The translations under genes and the position numbers were made by a program. This document shows, one piece after another, positions 25,471 to 32,575 of a DNA stretch of 43,319 nt (positions within the stretch are counted from its first letter, which is position 1; every line of letters starts with the position of its first letter). A model generated the notes under the pieces. It saw only the letters and a list, made by a program, of their open reading frames with translations, did no database searches and was not told the origin of the DNA. The stretch is from Ilumatobacteraceae bacterium. Its GTDB lineage: Bacteria; Actinomycetota; Acidimicrobiia; Acidimicrobiales; Ilumatobacteraceae. Location: contig JAFMMJ010000011.1 of NCBI GenBank assembly GCA_017859785.1, positions 1-43,319 of the forward strand. The letters run 5' to 3'.

Positions 25471-26402
25471 CCAGAGAGATTCATGTCGGCGCCGCTCAGC
25501 TCGGCCCGATCGCTCGCGACGAGTCGAGGTCGCAGGTGGTCGACCGCCTGATCGCTCTGCTTCGAGAGGGCGCGGAGCGCGGATGCCGTCTGGTCGTTTT
25601 TCCGGAGTTGGCGCTCACCACGTTCTTCCCGCGCTGGTGGACCGAGGACCCCACCGGTCACGACCACTACTACGAGCGGGAGATGCCATCGGCGGCGACC
25701 CAACCGCTGTTCGACGAGGCCCGCCGGCTCGGAGTCGGTTTCTGCCTCGGCTACGCCGAGTTGACCCCCGACGGACACCGTTACAACACTTACGTGCTCG
25801 TCGACGTCGACGGCTCGATCGTCGGCCGGTATCGCAAGGTGCATATCCCGGGGCACGACGAGCATGAGCCCTGGCGGCCGTTCCAGCACCTCGAGCGTCG
25901 CTACTTCGAGGAGTCGCCGGACGGCTTCGGGGTGCACGACGCCTTCGGTGGCGTGGTCGGCATGGCGCTCTGCAATGACCGACGATGGCCCGAGACGTAC
26001 CGGGTGCTTGGTTTGCTCGGCGTCGAACTGGTGCTGATCGGGTACAACACGCCGCTCCACTACGCGCCCGATCCTGATCAGAACCCGCTCCAGTCGTTCC
26101 ATAACAATCTCGTCATGGCCTCCGGTGCCTACCAAAACGGAACGTGGGTGGTGGGTGTCGCCAAGGGCGGAGTTGAGGAGGGCGTCGAGTCGCTCTCCCA
26201 CTCCCAGATCATCGCCCCGTCGGGCCAGGTGGTGACTCAAGCGACCGTGTCGGGCGATCTGATCGTCTCAGCGGTGTGCGACCTTGATCTCTGTCGCCAC
26301 TACAAGGACACCCTGTTCGATTTCGCTAGGTATCGCCGTCCTGAGCACTACGGGCTCATCTCCTCGACGCGCGGGGTCGTCGATCGCGCGGAGCCTCGAT
26401 GA
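25467..26402 (+). CDS. N-carbamoyl-D-amino-acid hydrolase (nitrilase superfamily)
   Basis: 311-aa carbon-nitrogen hydrolase closely resembling Agrobacterium D-carbamoylase (304 aa). The catalytic triad is Glu47 (VFPELALTTFFPRW), Lys124 (YRKVHIPGHDEHEPWRPFQHLE) and Cys169 (ALCNDRRWPE). In D-carbamoylase they are Glu47, Lys127 and Cys172. The surrounding phrases (TTFFPRW, PFQHLE-RYF, CNDRRWPE, GYNTP, HYGLI near the end) are diagnostic of that subfamily rather than of generic nitrilases. It releases ammonia and CO2 from N-carbamoyl-D-amino acids or a related ureido acid. It is coupled on both sides by 4-bp overlaps. The start GTG 25467 is fixed by the overlap and the MTREI-type N-terminus. Confidence 0.93.
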   Translation: MTREIHVGAAQLGPIARDESRSQVVDRLIALLREGAERGCRLVVFPELALTTFFPRWWTEDPTGHDHYYEREMPSAATQPLFDEARRLGVGFCLGYAELTPDGHRYNTYVLVDVDGSIVGRYRKVHIPGHDEHEPWRPFQHLERRYFEESPDGFGVHDAFGGVVGMALCNDRRWPETYRVLGLLGVELVLIGYNTPLHYAPDPDQNPLQSFHNNLVMASGAYQNGTWVVGVAKGGVEEGVESLSHSQIIAPSGQVVTQATVSGDLIVSAVCDLDLCRHYKDTLFDFARYRRPEHYGLISSTRGVVDRAEPR

Positions 26403-27424
26403 CGGCTCAGAGCGCGGGCCTGGTGTGCGCGCATCACCACCTCTACTCATCGCTCGCTCGCGGCATGCCAGCTCCTGAACGCACGCCGGCCGGCTTCACC
26501 GACATCCTCGAACTGGTCTGGTGGCGGCTCGACACAGCCCTCGATCTCGAGATGATTCGCTGGTCGGCGATGCTCGGCGCGCTCGAGGCTCTCGAGCGAG
26601 GCTGCACGACGATCATCGATCACCACGAGTCGCCGAACGCGATCGAGGGTTCGCTCACTGTGATCGCCGACGCCTGCGCCGAGATCGGTGTCCGCGTGCT
26701 GTGCGCCTATGGGGTGACCGATCGTCATGGAGCCGACGGCTCTCGCCGGGGCCTCGAGGAGAACCGTCGGTTCCTCGCGGAGGGTGGTCGGGGGATGGTT
26801 GGTGTCCACGCCGCGTTCACCTGCAGCGATGAGACCCTCGCCGGCGCTGCCGAACTCGCCTCATCGTTCGGGGTCGGCGTGCACATCCACGTCGCCGAGG
26901 GTGAGGCCGATCGCGATGCCGCGAAGCGACTCGAGGGTCTCACCGACGACTCCTGGCTGCTCGTGCACGGCGTTCATCTCGAGGATGCCCACGGTTTGCG
27001 GGGCACCGTGATCCACAACCCGCGGTCGAACATGAACAACTCGGTCGGCTACGCGGCGCCGGCACGGTTCTCGAATCCGATCGCGCTCGGCACCGACGGC
27101 ATCGGCGCCGACATGCTCGAGGAGTTCCGTTTGGCCTACGTGCGATCTCGTGAGCACGACGTGACCGTCGGTCCGGAACTCGCCTGGGGATGGCTGGAGG
27201 CGGGGCGAGACCTCGTCCCCGAGGCGGCCAATGACGTGGTGACCTGGCATCACGGAGAGATCGATCCGTGGTATCTCGCCTTCACGCCCGGGCTCAGCCC
27301 AGTGGACGTCGTGATCGACGGTGAGGTGGTCCTCGCCGAAGGTCGTCCGACACGAGTGGATCCGAACGAAGTGCGCGCGAAAGCTGCCGAGCAGGCGCGG
27401 CGACTCTTCGCTCGGCTGGGGTGA
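26399..27424 (+). CDS. ssnA: SsnA-like aminohydrolase, compact form
   Basis: 341-aa amidohydrolase-superfamily protein most like E. coli SsnA (442 aa), a putative purine-related aminohydrolase. Shared phrases include WWRLDTALD, GCTTIIDHHESPNAIEGSL, HNPRSNMNNSVGY and LGTDGIGADMLEE. The metal and catalytic residues are intact: His12 and His14, His164, Glu167 (HIHVAEG), His190 (LVHGVHL) and Asp233. Unusually, it starts only 11 residues before the HxH motif, so the N-terminal half of the beta-sandwich (about 55 residues in SsnA) is missing, and a segment near the C-terminal strands is shortened. The ATG overlaps the carbamoylase stop by 4 bp, so the short start is real. Deaminase activity is likely; substrate unknown. 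Confidence 0.8.
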   Translation: MTAQSAGLVCAHHHLYSSLARGMPAPERTPAGFTDILELVWWRLDTALDLEMIRWSAMLGALEALERGCTTIIDHHESPNAIEGSLTVIADACAEIGVRVLCAYGVTDRHGADGSRRGLEENRRFLAEGGRGMVGVHAAFTCSDETLAGAAELASSFGVGVHIHVAEGEADRDAAKRLEGLTDDSWLLVHGVHLEDAHGLRGTVIHNPRSNMNNSVGYAAPARFSNPIALGTDGIGADMLEEFRLAYVRSREHDVTVGPELAWGWLEAGRDLVPEAANDVVTWHHGEIDPWYLAFTPGLSPVDVVIDGEVVLAEGRPTRVDPNEVRAKAAEQARRLFARLG

Positions 27425-27427
27425 ACG

Positions 27428-27443
27428 CCCCGCTCCCGCGGGG
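27428..27443 (+). terminator. GC hairpin after the C-N hydrolase operon
   Basis: CCCCGC-TCCC-GCGGGG, a perfect 6-bp stem 3 nt after the stop codon. No T-tract follows, so it is a weak intrinsic-type terminator candidate. Confidence 0.4.
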
Positions 27444-27485
27444 TCGTGCGTAGTGTGTTCCTCGGAGCCCTCGCTCCCTGAGCGC

Positions 27486-28781
27486 ATGGACGGACCACAG
27501 ACACACGACGCGCCGCTGCCCACCGGCGAGCTCCCAGCGATCGAGCGGTCGCCGGGTGAGTCCGCTCGGCGTCGCCGGCGCTTCCGCCTCAGTCTGAAAC
27601 TGGTCGTCTTCGCGGCCGTGCTGTATCTCTTCGTCATTCCGCTCGTCCCCGACTTTCGGGCGGCGCTCGACGAGATCCGCAATGTCCGGCCGGCGTTGCT
27701 CGGCCTCGGACTGTTGCTCGAGGTGCTCGCGCTCTGGTGTTACGCCCCGCTCATGAAGGCGGCGCTCGGTGATGCCGGGCTGCATCTCTCCCGATGGCGG
27801 CTGTTCCGAATTCAGATGAGCACCCGCGCCCTCTCGAGCATCGTGCCGGGAGGCAACGCGGCGAGCTCGGCGCTCGGATACCGCCTCATGACCCTGTCGG
27901 GAGTGAGCGGACCTGATGCCGGCTTCGCGCTGGCGACGGTCGGGCTCGGCTCCGCGGTCGTGTTGAACCTGATCCTGTGGACAGGCCTCATCGTGTCGAT
28001 CCCGATCCGAGGAGTGAACCCGATCTACGGCGGGGCGGCGCTGGTCGGGGTGCTGGTGATGGGGCTCGCTGGGGCCCTCACCTTCGGGCTGATGGAAGGA
28101 CAAGGCCGCTCGGAGCGTCTCGTTCGATGGTTGGCGGGCCGCCTCCGACTCAACCCGGATCGCGCCGCGCGAATCGTGCACCAGCTCGCGGAGCGACTTG
28201 AGGCGCTCATTAGTGATCGCCAACTGCTCGGTCGGGTCGCGTTCTGGGCTGCTCTCAACTGGCTTCTCGATGCGGCCGCACTCTGGGTGTTTGTTCGGGC
28301 GTTCGGTGTGTCGCTCGACCTCGATGCGCTCGTCATCGCGTTCGGTGTCGCGAACGTTCTCGCCGCGATCCCGATCACGCCAGGAGGTCTCGGTTACGTC
28401 GATACGAGCTACGTCGGCATGCTGCGTGGCTTCGGCGTTCCGCTGCGCACCGCCACCCTTGGCGTCGCCTCCTACCGGTTCGCCCAGTTCTTCTTCCCGA
28501 TCATTCTCGGCGGAGTCCTGTATGCGACGCTCCGGGTCGGCCCGTGGAGCATCGAGCGGCGCGAGCGACTCCTCAGACTGCGCGACCTCGCCGAGCAGGA
28601 GACCCGCCGAGGCGAGTCGAAGATCGACTTCCAGTTGCGGTTCCCGACTCGAGATGTGACCGGTGAGTACATCCGGCCAAGCCACCAGAGTTGGGATCGC
28701 TCGCGTCGCCGTCATCACCCCGATGAGGCGTTGCCGACCCGACCGGTCGATGGCGACGACGAACCCGACCGCTCATCGTGA
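27486..28781 (+). CDS. Flippase-like integral membrane protein (UPF0104/AglD-MprF type)
   Basis: 431-aa polytopic membrane protein of the lysylphosphatidylglycerol-synthase transmembrane (YbhN/AglD/MprF N-domain) family, thought to move lipid-linked molecules across the membrane. A basic N-terminal tail (RRRRRFRLSLK) precedes the first helix. The conserved family phrase SSIVPGGNAASSALGYRLM is at about 120-138, and the second, AIPITPGGLGYVDTSYVGML, is near 300. The C-terminal tail is long, charged and cytoplasmic. ATG 27486 is chosen because the upstream codons overlap the terminator region. No -10 box is close, so this gene probably has a 5' leader. It overlaps mutY by 4 bp. Confidence 0.85.
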   Translation: MDGPQTHDAPLPTGELPAIERSPGESARRRRRFRLSLKLVVFAAVLYLFVIPLVPDFRAALDEIRNVRPALLGLGLLLEVLALWCYAPLMKAALGDAGLHLSRWRLFRIQMSTRALSSIVPGGNAASSALGYRLMTLSGVSGPDAGFALATVGLGSAVVLNLILWTGLIVSIPIRGVNPIYGGAALVGVLVMGLAGALTFGLMEGQGRSERLVRWLAGRLRLNPDRAARIVHQLAERLEALISDRQLLGRVAFWAALNWLLDAAALWVFVRAFGVSLDLDALVIAFGVANVLAAIPITPGGLGYVDTSYVGMLRGFGVPLRTATLGVASYRFAQFFFPIILGGVLYATLRVGPWSIERRERLLRLRDLAEQETRRGESKIDFQLRFPTRDVTGEYIRPSHQSWDRSRRRHHPDEALPTRPVDGDDEPDRSS

Positions 28782-29644
28782 CCGAGGCCCCATCGATCTC
28801 CGAGGAGGTCGTGTCGGAACTGCTCGCTTGGGGTGGTCCTCGCCTGCGTGACCTGCCGTGGCGACGTACTCGCGACCCGTGGGGGGTGCTGGTGAGCGAG
28901 GTGATGGCTCAGCAAACCCAGGTGGCCCGAATCATTCCGCGCTGGGAGGCCTTCATGGAACGCTTCCCGACACCGGAGTCGCTCGCCGAGGCGCCACTGG
29001 CCGATCTCCTCAGGCTCTGGCAGGGGCTGGGCTATCCACGGCGAGCCCGAGCCCTGCACGAGGCGGCGCGGCGCATCAGGGACTCGGGCCGCTTCCCGTC
29101 GACCGTCGAGCAGTTGATGGATCTTCCCGGGGTCGGCCCCTACACCGCGAGGGCGGTCGCCGCCTTCGCCTTCGATCTCGATGTCGGAGTGCTCGACACC
29201 AATGTCGGCCGACTCCTGGCCCGCCTGGCAGGGGAGCGGCTACGCCCTGCGGCGGCGCAGACGATGGCCGATGACCTCGTGCCGAAGGGGGACGCCTGGA
29301 TCTGGAACCAGGTCGTCATGGACTTCGGAGCGACCGTGTGCACCGCGAGAACACCGCGGTGTGATGGCTGCCCAGTGAACAAACAGTGCGCATGGGCGGG
29401 TTCAACCGAGCGCGCTGACCCCGCTCAAGGGTCCGCTGGAGTGAGCGGTAAGCAAGCTCGTTTCGCGGGCAGCGACCGTCAGGCGCGGGGTCGACTACTC
29501 GCCGCTCTCGTGGACGGCCCGATTCTGGCGGTCGCTGTGGCCGTCGTGATGGATCGCGACTCGGTGGTGGCCGACCGCCTTCTTGCCGACCTGGTGGCCG
29601 AGGGCCTGTGCCGTCGCGTCGACGATGAGATCGTGCTCGGCTAG
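28778..29644 (+). CDS. mutY: A/G-specific adenine DNA glycosylase
   Basis: 288-aa helix-hairpin-helix glycosylase of the MutY type, which removes adenine opposite 8-oxoguanine. Glu41 (SEVMAQQTQV) is the catalytic acid and Asp140 (VLDTNVGR) the helix-hairpin-helix aspartate. LPGVGPYTARAV is the hairpin. The [4Fe-4S] ligands are Cys188, Cys195, Cys198 and Cys204, in the C-x6-C-x2-C-x5-C spacing. The residue after Asp140 is Thr rather than the common Gly. The C-terminal NUDIX-like 8-oxoG-recognition domain is absent; only an approximately 80-aa winged-helix-like tail follows, as in other actinobacterial MutY proteins. It starts at GTG within a 4-bp overlap with the flippase gene. Confidence 0.9.
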   Translation: MTEAPSISEEVVSELLAWGGPRLRDLPWRRTRDPWGVLVSEVMAQQTQVARIIPRWEAFMERFPTPESLAEAPLADLLRLWQGLGYPRRARALHEAARRIRDSGRFPSTVEQLMDLPGVGPYTARAVAAFAFDLDVGVLDTNVGRLLARLAGERLRPAAAQTMADDLVPKGDAWIWNQVVMDFGATVCTARTPRCDGCPVNKQCAWAGSTERADPAQGSAGVSGKQARFAGSDRQARGRLLAALVDGPILAVAVAVVMDRDSVVADRLLADLVAEGLCRRVDDEIVLG

Positions 29645-29646
29645 CG

Positions 29647-29675
29647 GGGCTGCGGAGACGGCGGTCTCTCAGCCC
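29647..29675. terminator. Strong hairpin shared by mutY and the selenoprotein gene
   Basis: GGGCTG, a bulged C, then GGAGAC, loop GGCG, and the matching GTCTCT and CAGCCC. This is a 12-bp stem with one G-T pair and one bulge, between the convergent gene ends. It includes the stop codon of the selenoprotein gene at 29669-29671. No T-tract; likely bidirectional. Confidence 0.6.
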
Positions 29676-30193
29676 GAGGTGATGGCGGCGACGATCTCGT
29701 CGATCGATTGATCGGCGTGGGCCCGCATCTCATCGTCGGTGCGGTCCTGAATGGGGTGCGGCACGAAGACGCGCGCCATGGTCGGGTATCCGAGCGAGGT
29801 GCTTTGGGCGACGGCGGCGTCGATGAACTCACTTGACGCGACGAATACGCCCGGCACCCCTCGGATCTCGAGATCACTGATGTCGTGCACACTGCACGAC
29901 GTGCAGCTGCCTCAATCGGCGAGCGCTTCGATCACGACGTGACATTGATCAGCGATCTCGTGACGCAGATCGACTGGCGCCGGTTTGGCGAAGGTCGGCT
30001 TGCGATAGCGCCTGACAGTCGCTCCGCGACGTTCAAGGTGCTCAGCGATCCGGTCGAGGAAGACGTTCCCGCGTGGTTTCGAGATGTCGAGCAGGCCGAC
30101 GGTCAGTCCGTCGAGGCTCTCGGGCCGCGTGATGCGTTGACGCTCGGCTGGGGTCGACTCCGCCGTCGGATCGAGTAGCACCTTCGACGCCAT
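29669..30193 (-). CDS. UGSC-family selenoprotein (Sec94 encoded by TGA)
   Basis: 174-aa protein read through an in-frame TGA at 29912-29914. Upstream codons 1-93 run from ATG 30193 (MASKVLLDPTAEST) to VVIEALAD. The frame then continues unchanged for 80 codons after the TGA, giving U-G-S-C-T-S-C-S-V-H-D, to a TGA stop at 29669-29671. The two halves form one recognisable protein of the UGSC family of (seleno)proteins. The first half has the Rossmann-like GLLDISKPRGNVFLDRIAEHL; the second has GVPGVFVASSEF and PHPIQDRT. Sec94 with Cys97 (UxxC) and Cys97/Cys100 (CxxC) form a likely redox centre. Function unknown. A SECIS-like hairpin follows the TGA. The gene starts 4 nt after the stop of the thioredoxin-fusion gene. 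A standard caller would report two unrelated short ORFs (29912-30193 and 29669-29890). Confidence 0.9.
29882..29900 (-). promoter_or_regulatory. SECIS-like hairpin in the selenoprotein mRNA
   Basis: Counting the UGA as 1-3, positions 15-22 (GUCGUGCA) pair perfectly with 26-33 (UGCACGAC) around loop G23-U24-G25. Bacterial SECIS elements bind SelB through a GU in the apical loop at this distance. In E. coli fdhF (from memory) the loop GGUC also has G23-U24 flanked by UGCA arms. A competing hairpin, CUGCAC-GUC-GUGCAG (positions 9-23), is possible. Confidence 0.8.
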
Positions 30194-30197
30194 GGGT

Positions 30198-31637
30198 TCA
30201 GTATTGCACCGCTCGGGTGACGGGTCGGCTGCCGGAATCTCCGTTGACCCAGCCGGCGATCAGCATCGAGAAGAGTCCTGCGCCTCCGCCGGCGTGGGCG
30301 AGCATGAGGCCTCCTGGGCTGAATTTCGGCAGTGACTCGAGCCCGAGGCCGTCGGGGATGCCCTCGGCGATTCCGCCGGCGCCGCGAACGATCTCGGCGT
30401 AGGGCAGCTGCAAGCGGGCTTCGAGTTCGGCGACGATCCGTGTCCGGTCCCATCCGCCCTCGGTGAACACCCGAACGTGCTCGGGCCCGAGCACGAGGAT
30501 CGCGTCGAAAGCGAGCGCCAACTTGTGGTGATGCATCGAGCGGAGATTCTCGGCGAGGGTTCCAGCGAGGCTCTCGGGGGTGCGTGACAGCTGATCGACG
30601 ATGCAGCGGGGCCCCTCCCCGGCGAACACGGTGATCGCATCGGTTGACTCATCAATGTCGGAACGGCTCGATGCGAGCGAGCCGAACGGGCCGGGATGCT
30701 CGGCGAAGCAGAAGCTCAGCTTGCCGGGGTTGCCGTGGGTGGCCCGGTCGACGCCGCCGGGTCGACCGCCGCCGAGGTTGCGAACCAGCAACTGGAGCGC
30801 CCGGCCGATCGACAGCGACGCCCTGTTGCCCTGCCCGAGCGCGTTGACCCCCGGGTTCATCCCGATCCGCGACGTTCCCGGCCCGCTGCACACGATGACG
30901 GGGCCGACAGGCATGGTGGTCGCGAGCAGTCCGTGCATGTTGAACTCGTCGTTGCAGACGGCCTCGACCGCGGTGATGACCCAGGGCAGGTGCTCGGGCA
31001 GGCAGCCGGCCATGACGGCCGAGATCGCGATCTTTTCGACGGTGGCCTGAACGAGGTCGGGCGGAACGATCGCGACGACCTCGTCGGGTGGTCTCGAGGT
31101 GCCTTCGAGCATGGCGAGCACTCGCTCGGCGGTTGGGGGCACGAGCGGCAGACCATCGCTCCACCCCATGCGATGCATGTACTCGAATTCGTCTTCGGCC
31201 TCGGCGAGGTCGAGGTGTCGAGATCGAAGGAGCGATCCGGAGTGCCGGGCACGCAGGGTGTCGACGAGATCAGGGTCGACGCTCATCGATCCGCAACCTG
31301 GGCGCTGTTCGGGAAGGCTGAGGTTCTCGGCGAGTTGATCGATGCCGGCCAGGGCTCGCCACTGCTGAAGTGACCAGCCGACGGTGCGCGCCTCCTCACC
31401 GTTGGCGCCGACCCGGATGAGGGTCGGAACGGTCTCGATGTCGTGGTGCCAACTCACGGACAGGTCGCGGTCGTCGGTGACCTCGAGGCCTTCGGGGAAG
31501 GCGGGATCGTCTTGTGAGTAGATGGTCAGCGAGGTGACTTCGGCGAGTTCGGCGAGAACGGGCGCGACGGTTCGACAGGTCTCGCAGTCCCGCTTGACCA
31601 CGGCGACGAGGCCTTCGGGGAGCGGTGGCGCTGCCAT
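30198..31637 (-). CDS. Thioredoxin-domain fusion protein, partner of the UGSC selenoprotein
   Basis: 479-aa protein in two parts. Residues 1 to about 105 are a thioredoxin-like domain: VAVVKRDCETCRTVAPVL gives the CxxC pair Cys18/Cys21, and Pro71 in ETVPTLIRV is the cis-proline. From about 110 follows RPGCGSMSVDP, then a long conserved domain of unknown function beginning FEYMHRMGWSDGLPLVPPT (151-169). That domain is glycine-rich, with cysteines in VMAGCLP, EAVCNDEFNMHG, VIVCSGPG and FCFAEHPG. I know the DGLPLVPPT-type domain as an uncharacterised protein found beside UGSC genes. It heads the two-gene operon with a TAGCGT box 6 nt before its ATG. A redox partner or reductant-delivery role for the selenoprotein is inference. 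Confidence 0.75.
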   Translation of the reverse strand: MAAPPLPEGLVAVVKRDCETCRTVAPVLAELAEVTSLTIYSQDDPAFPEGLEVTDDRDLSVSWHHDIETVPTLIRVGANGEEARTVGWSLQQWRALAGIDQLAENLSLPEQRPGCGSMSVDPDLVDTLRARHSGSLLRSRHLDLAEAEDEFEYMHRMGWSDGLPLVPPTAERVLAMLEGTSRPPDEVVAIVPPDLVQATVEKIAISAVMAGCLPEHLPWVITAVEAVCNDEFNMHGLLATTMPVGPVIVCSGPGTSRIGMNPGVNALGQGNRASLSIGRALQLLVRNLGGGRPGGVDRATHGNPGKLSFCFAEHPGPFGSLASSRSDIDESTDAITVFAGEGPRCIVDQLSRTPESLAGTLAENLRSMHHHKLALAFDAILVLGPEHVRVFTEGGWDRTRIVAELEARLQLPYAEIVRGAGGIAEGIPDGLGLESLPKFSPGGLMLAHAGGGAGLFSMLIAGWVNGDSGSRPVTRAVQY

Positions 31638-31643
31638 GAAGCG

Positions 31644-31649
31644 ACGCTA
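31644..31649 (-). promoter_or_regulatory. -10 box TAGCGT of the selenoprotein operon
   Basis: TAGCGT on the minus strand lies 6 nt before ATG 31637, implying a leaderless mRNA for the thioredoxin-fusion gene and read-through into the selenoprotein gene. Confidence 0.55.
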
Positions 31650-31760
31650 ACCGACGAGCGGCCGCGCGGATGGCGACGTGTCGAGAGGGTGTGACCGATG
31701 TCGGTGAGCGCTTTGTCGGAGCGTGGCTAGCGTTCGTGCATCGGAGACAGCACGGTCACG

Positions 31761-32573
31761 GTGACCTTCCACGGGGTGCGGGGCTCGACCGCATGCCACG
31801 GTGAGGAGACGGCGCGCTACGGGGGTAACACTTCGTGTGTCAGTGTCGACGCGCCTGATCAACCGCTGATCCTCTTCGACCTCGGTACCGGATCGCGCTA
31901 TGCCTCGGTCGCCGCGGGACGCGAGGTGATCTGTCTGGTGACCCACCTCCATTGGGATCACATCCAGGGGCTGCCGTTCTTTCCGCCGATGCTCGACGAG
32001 GCGAGCGGCATCACGGTGTGCGCGCCGTCTCCGCTCGATGGTGGCTCGCTCGATGAGACGATGGCGTCGATTATCCGAGCACCGATGTTCCCGGTGGGAC
32101 TCGACGCCTTTCCGGCTCGGCCCGGTTTCATGGGTCTCGATGGGGGCTCCATGGTGATCAATGGTGTGTCGGTGTCGTCGGTGGGGGTCAGCCACGTTGG
32201 CAAAACGCTCGGCTACCGGGTTGATGTCTGCGGGGTCAGCGTGGCCTACGTCAGCGACCATCAGCAGCCGATGGACGGCTCAGGTCCCGACCCGAAAGTT
32301 CTTGATCTGTGCCGTGGTGTCGACCTGCTCATTCACGATTCGCAGTACACGGCTGCGGAACTCGCGTCGCGTCCTGATTGGGGTCACTGCACCCCAGAGT
32401 TCGCCCTCGAGGTCGCGCGAGCCTCAGGGGCCCAACATCTCGTCATGTTCCATCACGATCCAGATCGAACCGATCGCCAGCTCGACGATTTGGTCGAGGC
32501 GCATCGTGACTCGGCCGAACCCCGCGTCACGGTTGCCCGCGAGGGAGCATCGATCGCGCTCGGAGTTGACTGA
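31761..32573 (+). CDS. MBL-fold metallo-hydrolase
   Basis: 270-aa soluble metallo-beta-lactamase-fold hydrolase. The di-zinc motif THLHWDHIQG (61-70) supplies His62, His64, Asp66 and His67. Later ligands are probably His195-region GVSHVG, Asp in YVSDHQQP and His in MFHHDPDR. The opening VRGSTACHGEETARYGGNTSCV is typical of a subgroup related to phosphodiesterases (PhnP, class II cAMP phosphodiesterase). The substrate is unknown. GTG start, with GGAGA about 13 nt upstream and TAGCGT at 31728-31733, so here a short leader is likely. Divergent from the selenoprotein operon and 2 nt from the MauE-like gene. Confidence 0.82.
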   Translation: MTFHGVRGSTACHGEETARYGGNTSCVSVDAPDQPLILFDLGTGSRYASVAAGREVICLVTHLHWDHIQGLPFFPPMLDEASGITVCAPSPLDGGSLDETMASIIRAPMFPVGLDAFPARPGFMGLDGGSMVINGVSVSSVGVSHVGKTLGYRVDVCGVSVAYVSDHQQPMDGSGPDPKVLDLCRGVDLLIHDSQYTAAELASRPDWGHCTPEFALEVARASGAQHLVMFHHDPDRTDRQLDDLVEAHRDSAEPRVTVAREGASIALGVD

Positions 32574-32575
32574 AC

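Noticed and set aside
27294-28718. 474-aa minus-strand open frame opposite the flippase gene
   Set aside because: Antisense shadow with highly charged, repetitive composition; the plus strand encodes a recognisable membrane protein and coupled mutY.
29669-30193. Interpretation as a pseudogene or two separate short genes split by a TGA
   Set aside because: The frame is unchanged across the TGA, the flanking sequence is a complete conserved protein, the TGA falls exactly at the redox position before G-S-C, and a SECIS-like hairpin follows it.
30198-30200. The TGA ending the thioredoxin-fusion gene as a second selenocysteine codon
   Set aside because: The next gene's ATG lies 4 nt further and the downstream codons in that frame resemble no continuation of the protein.
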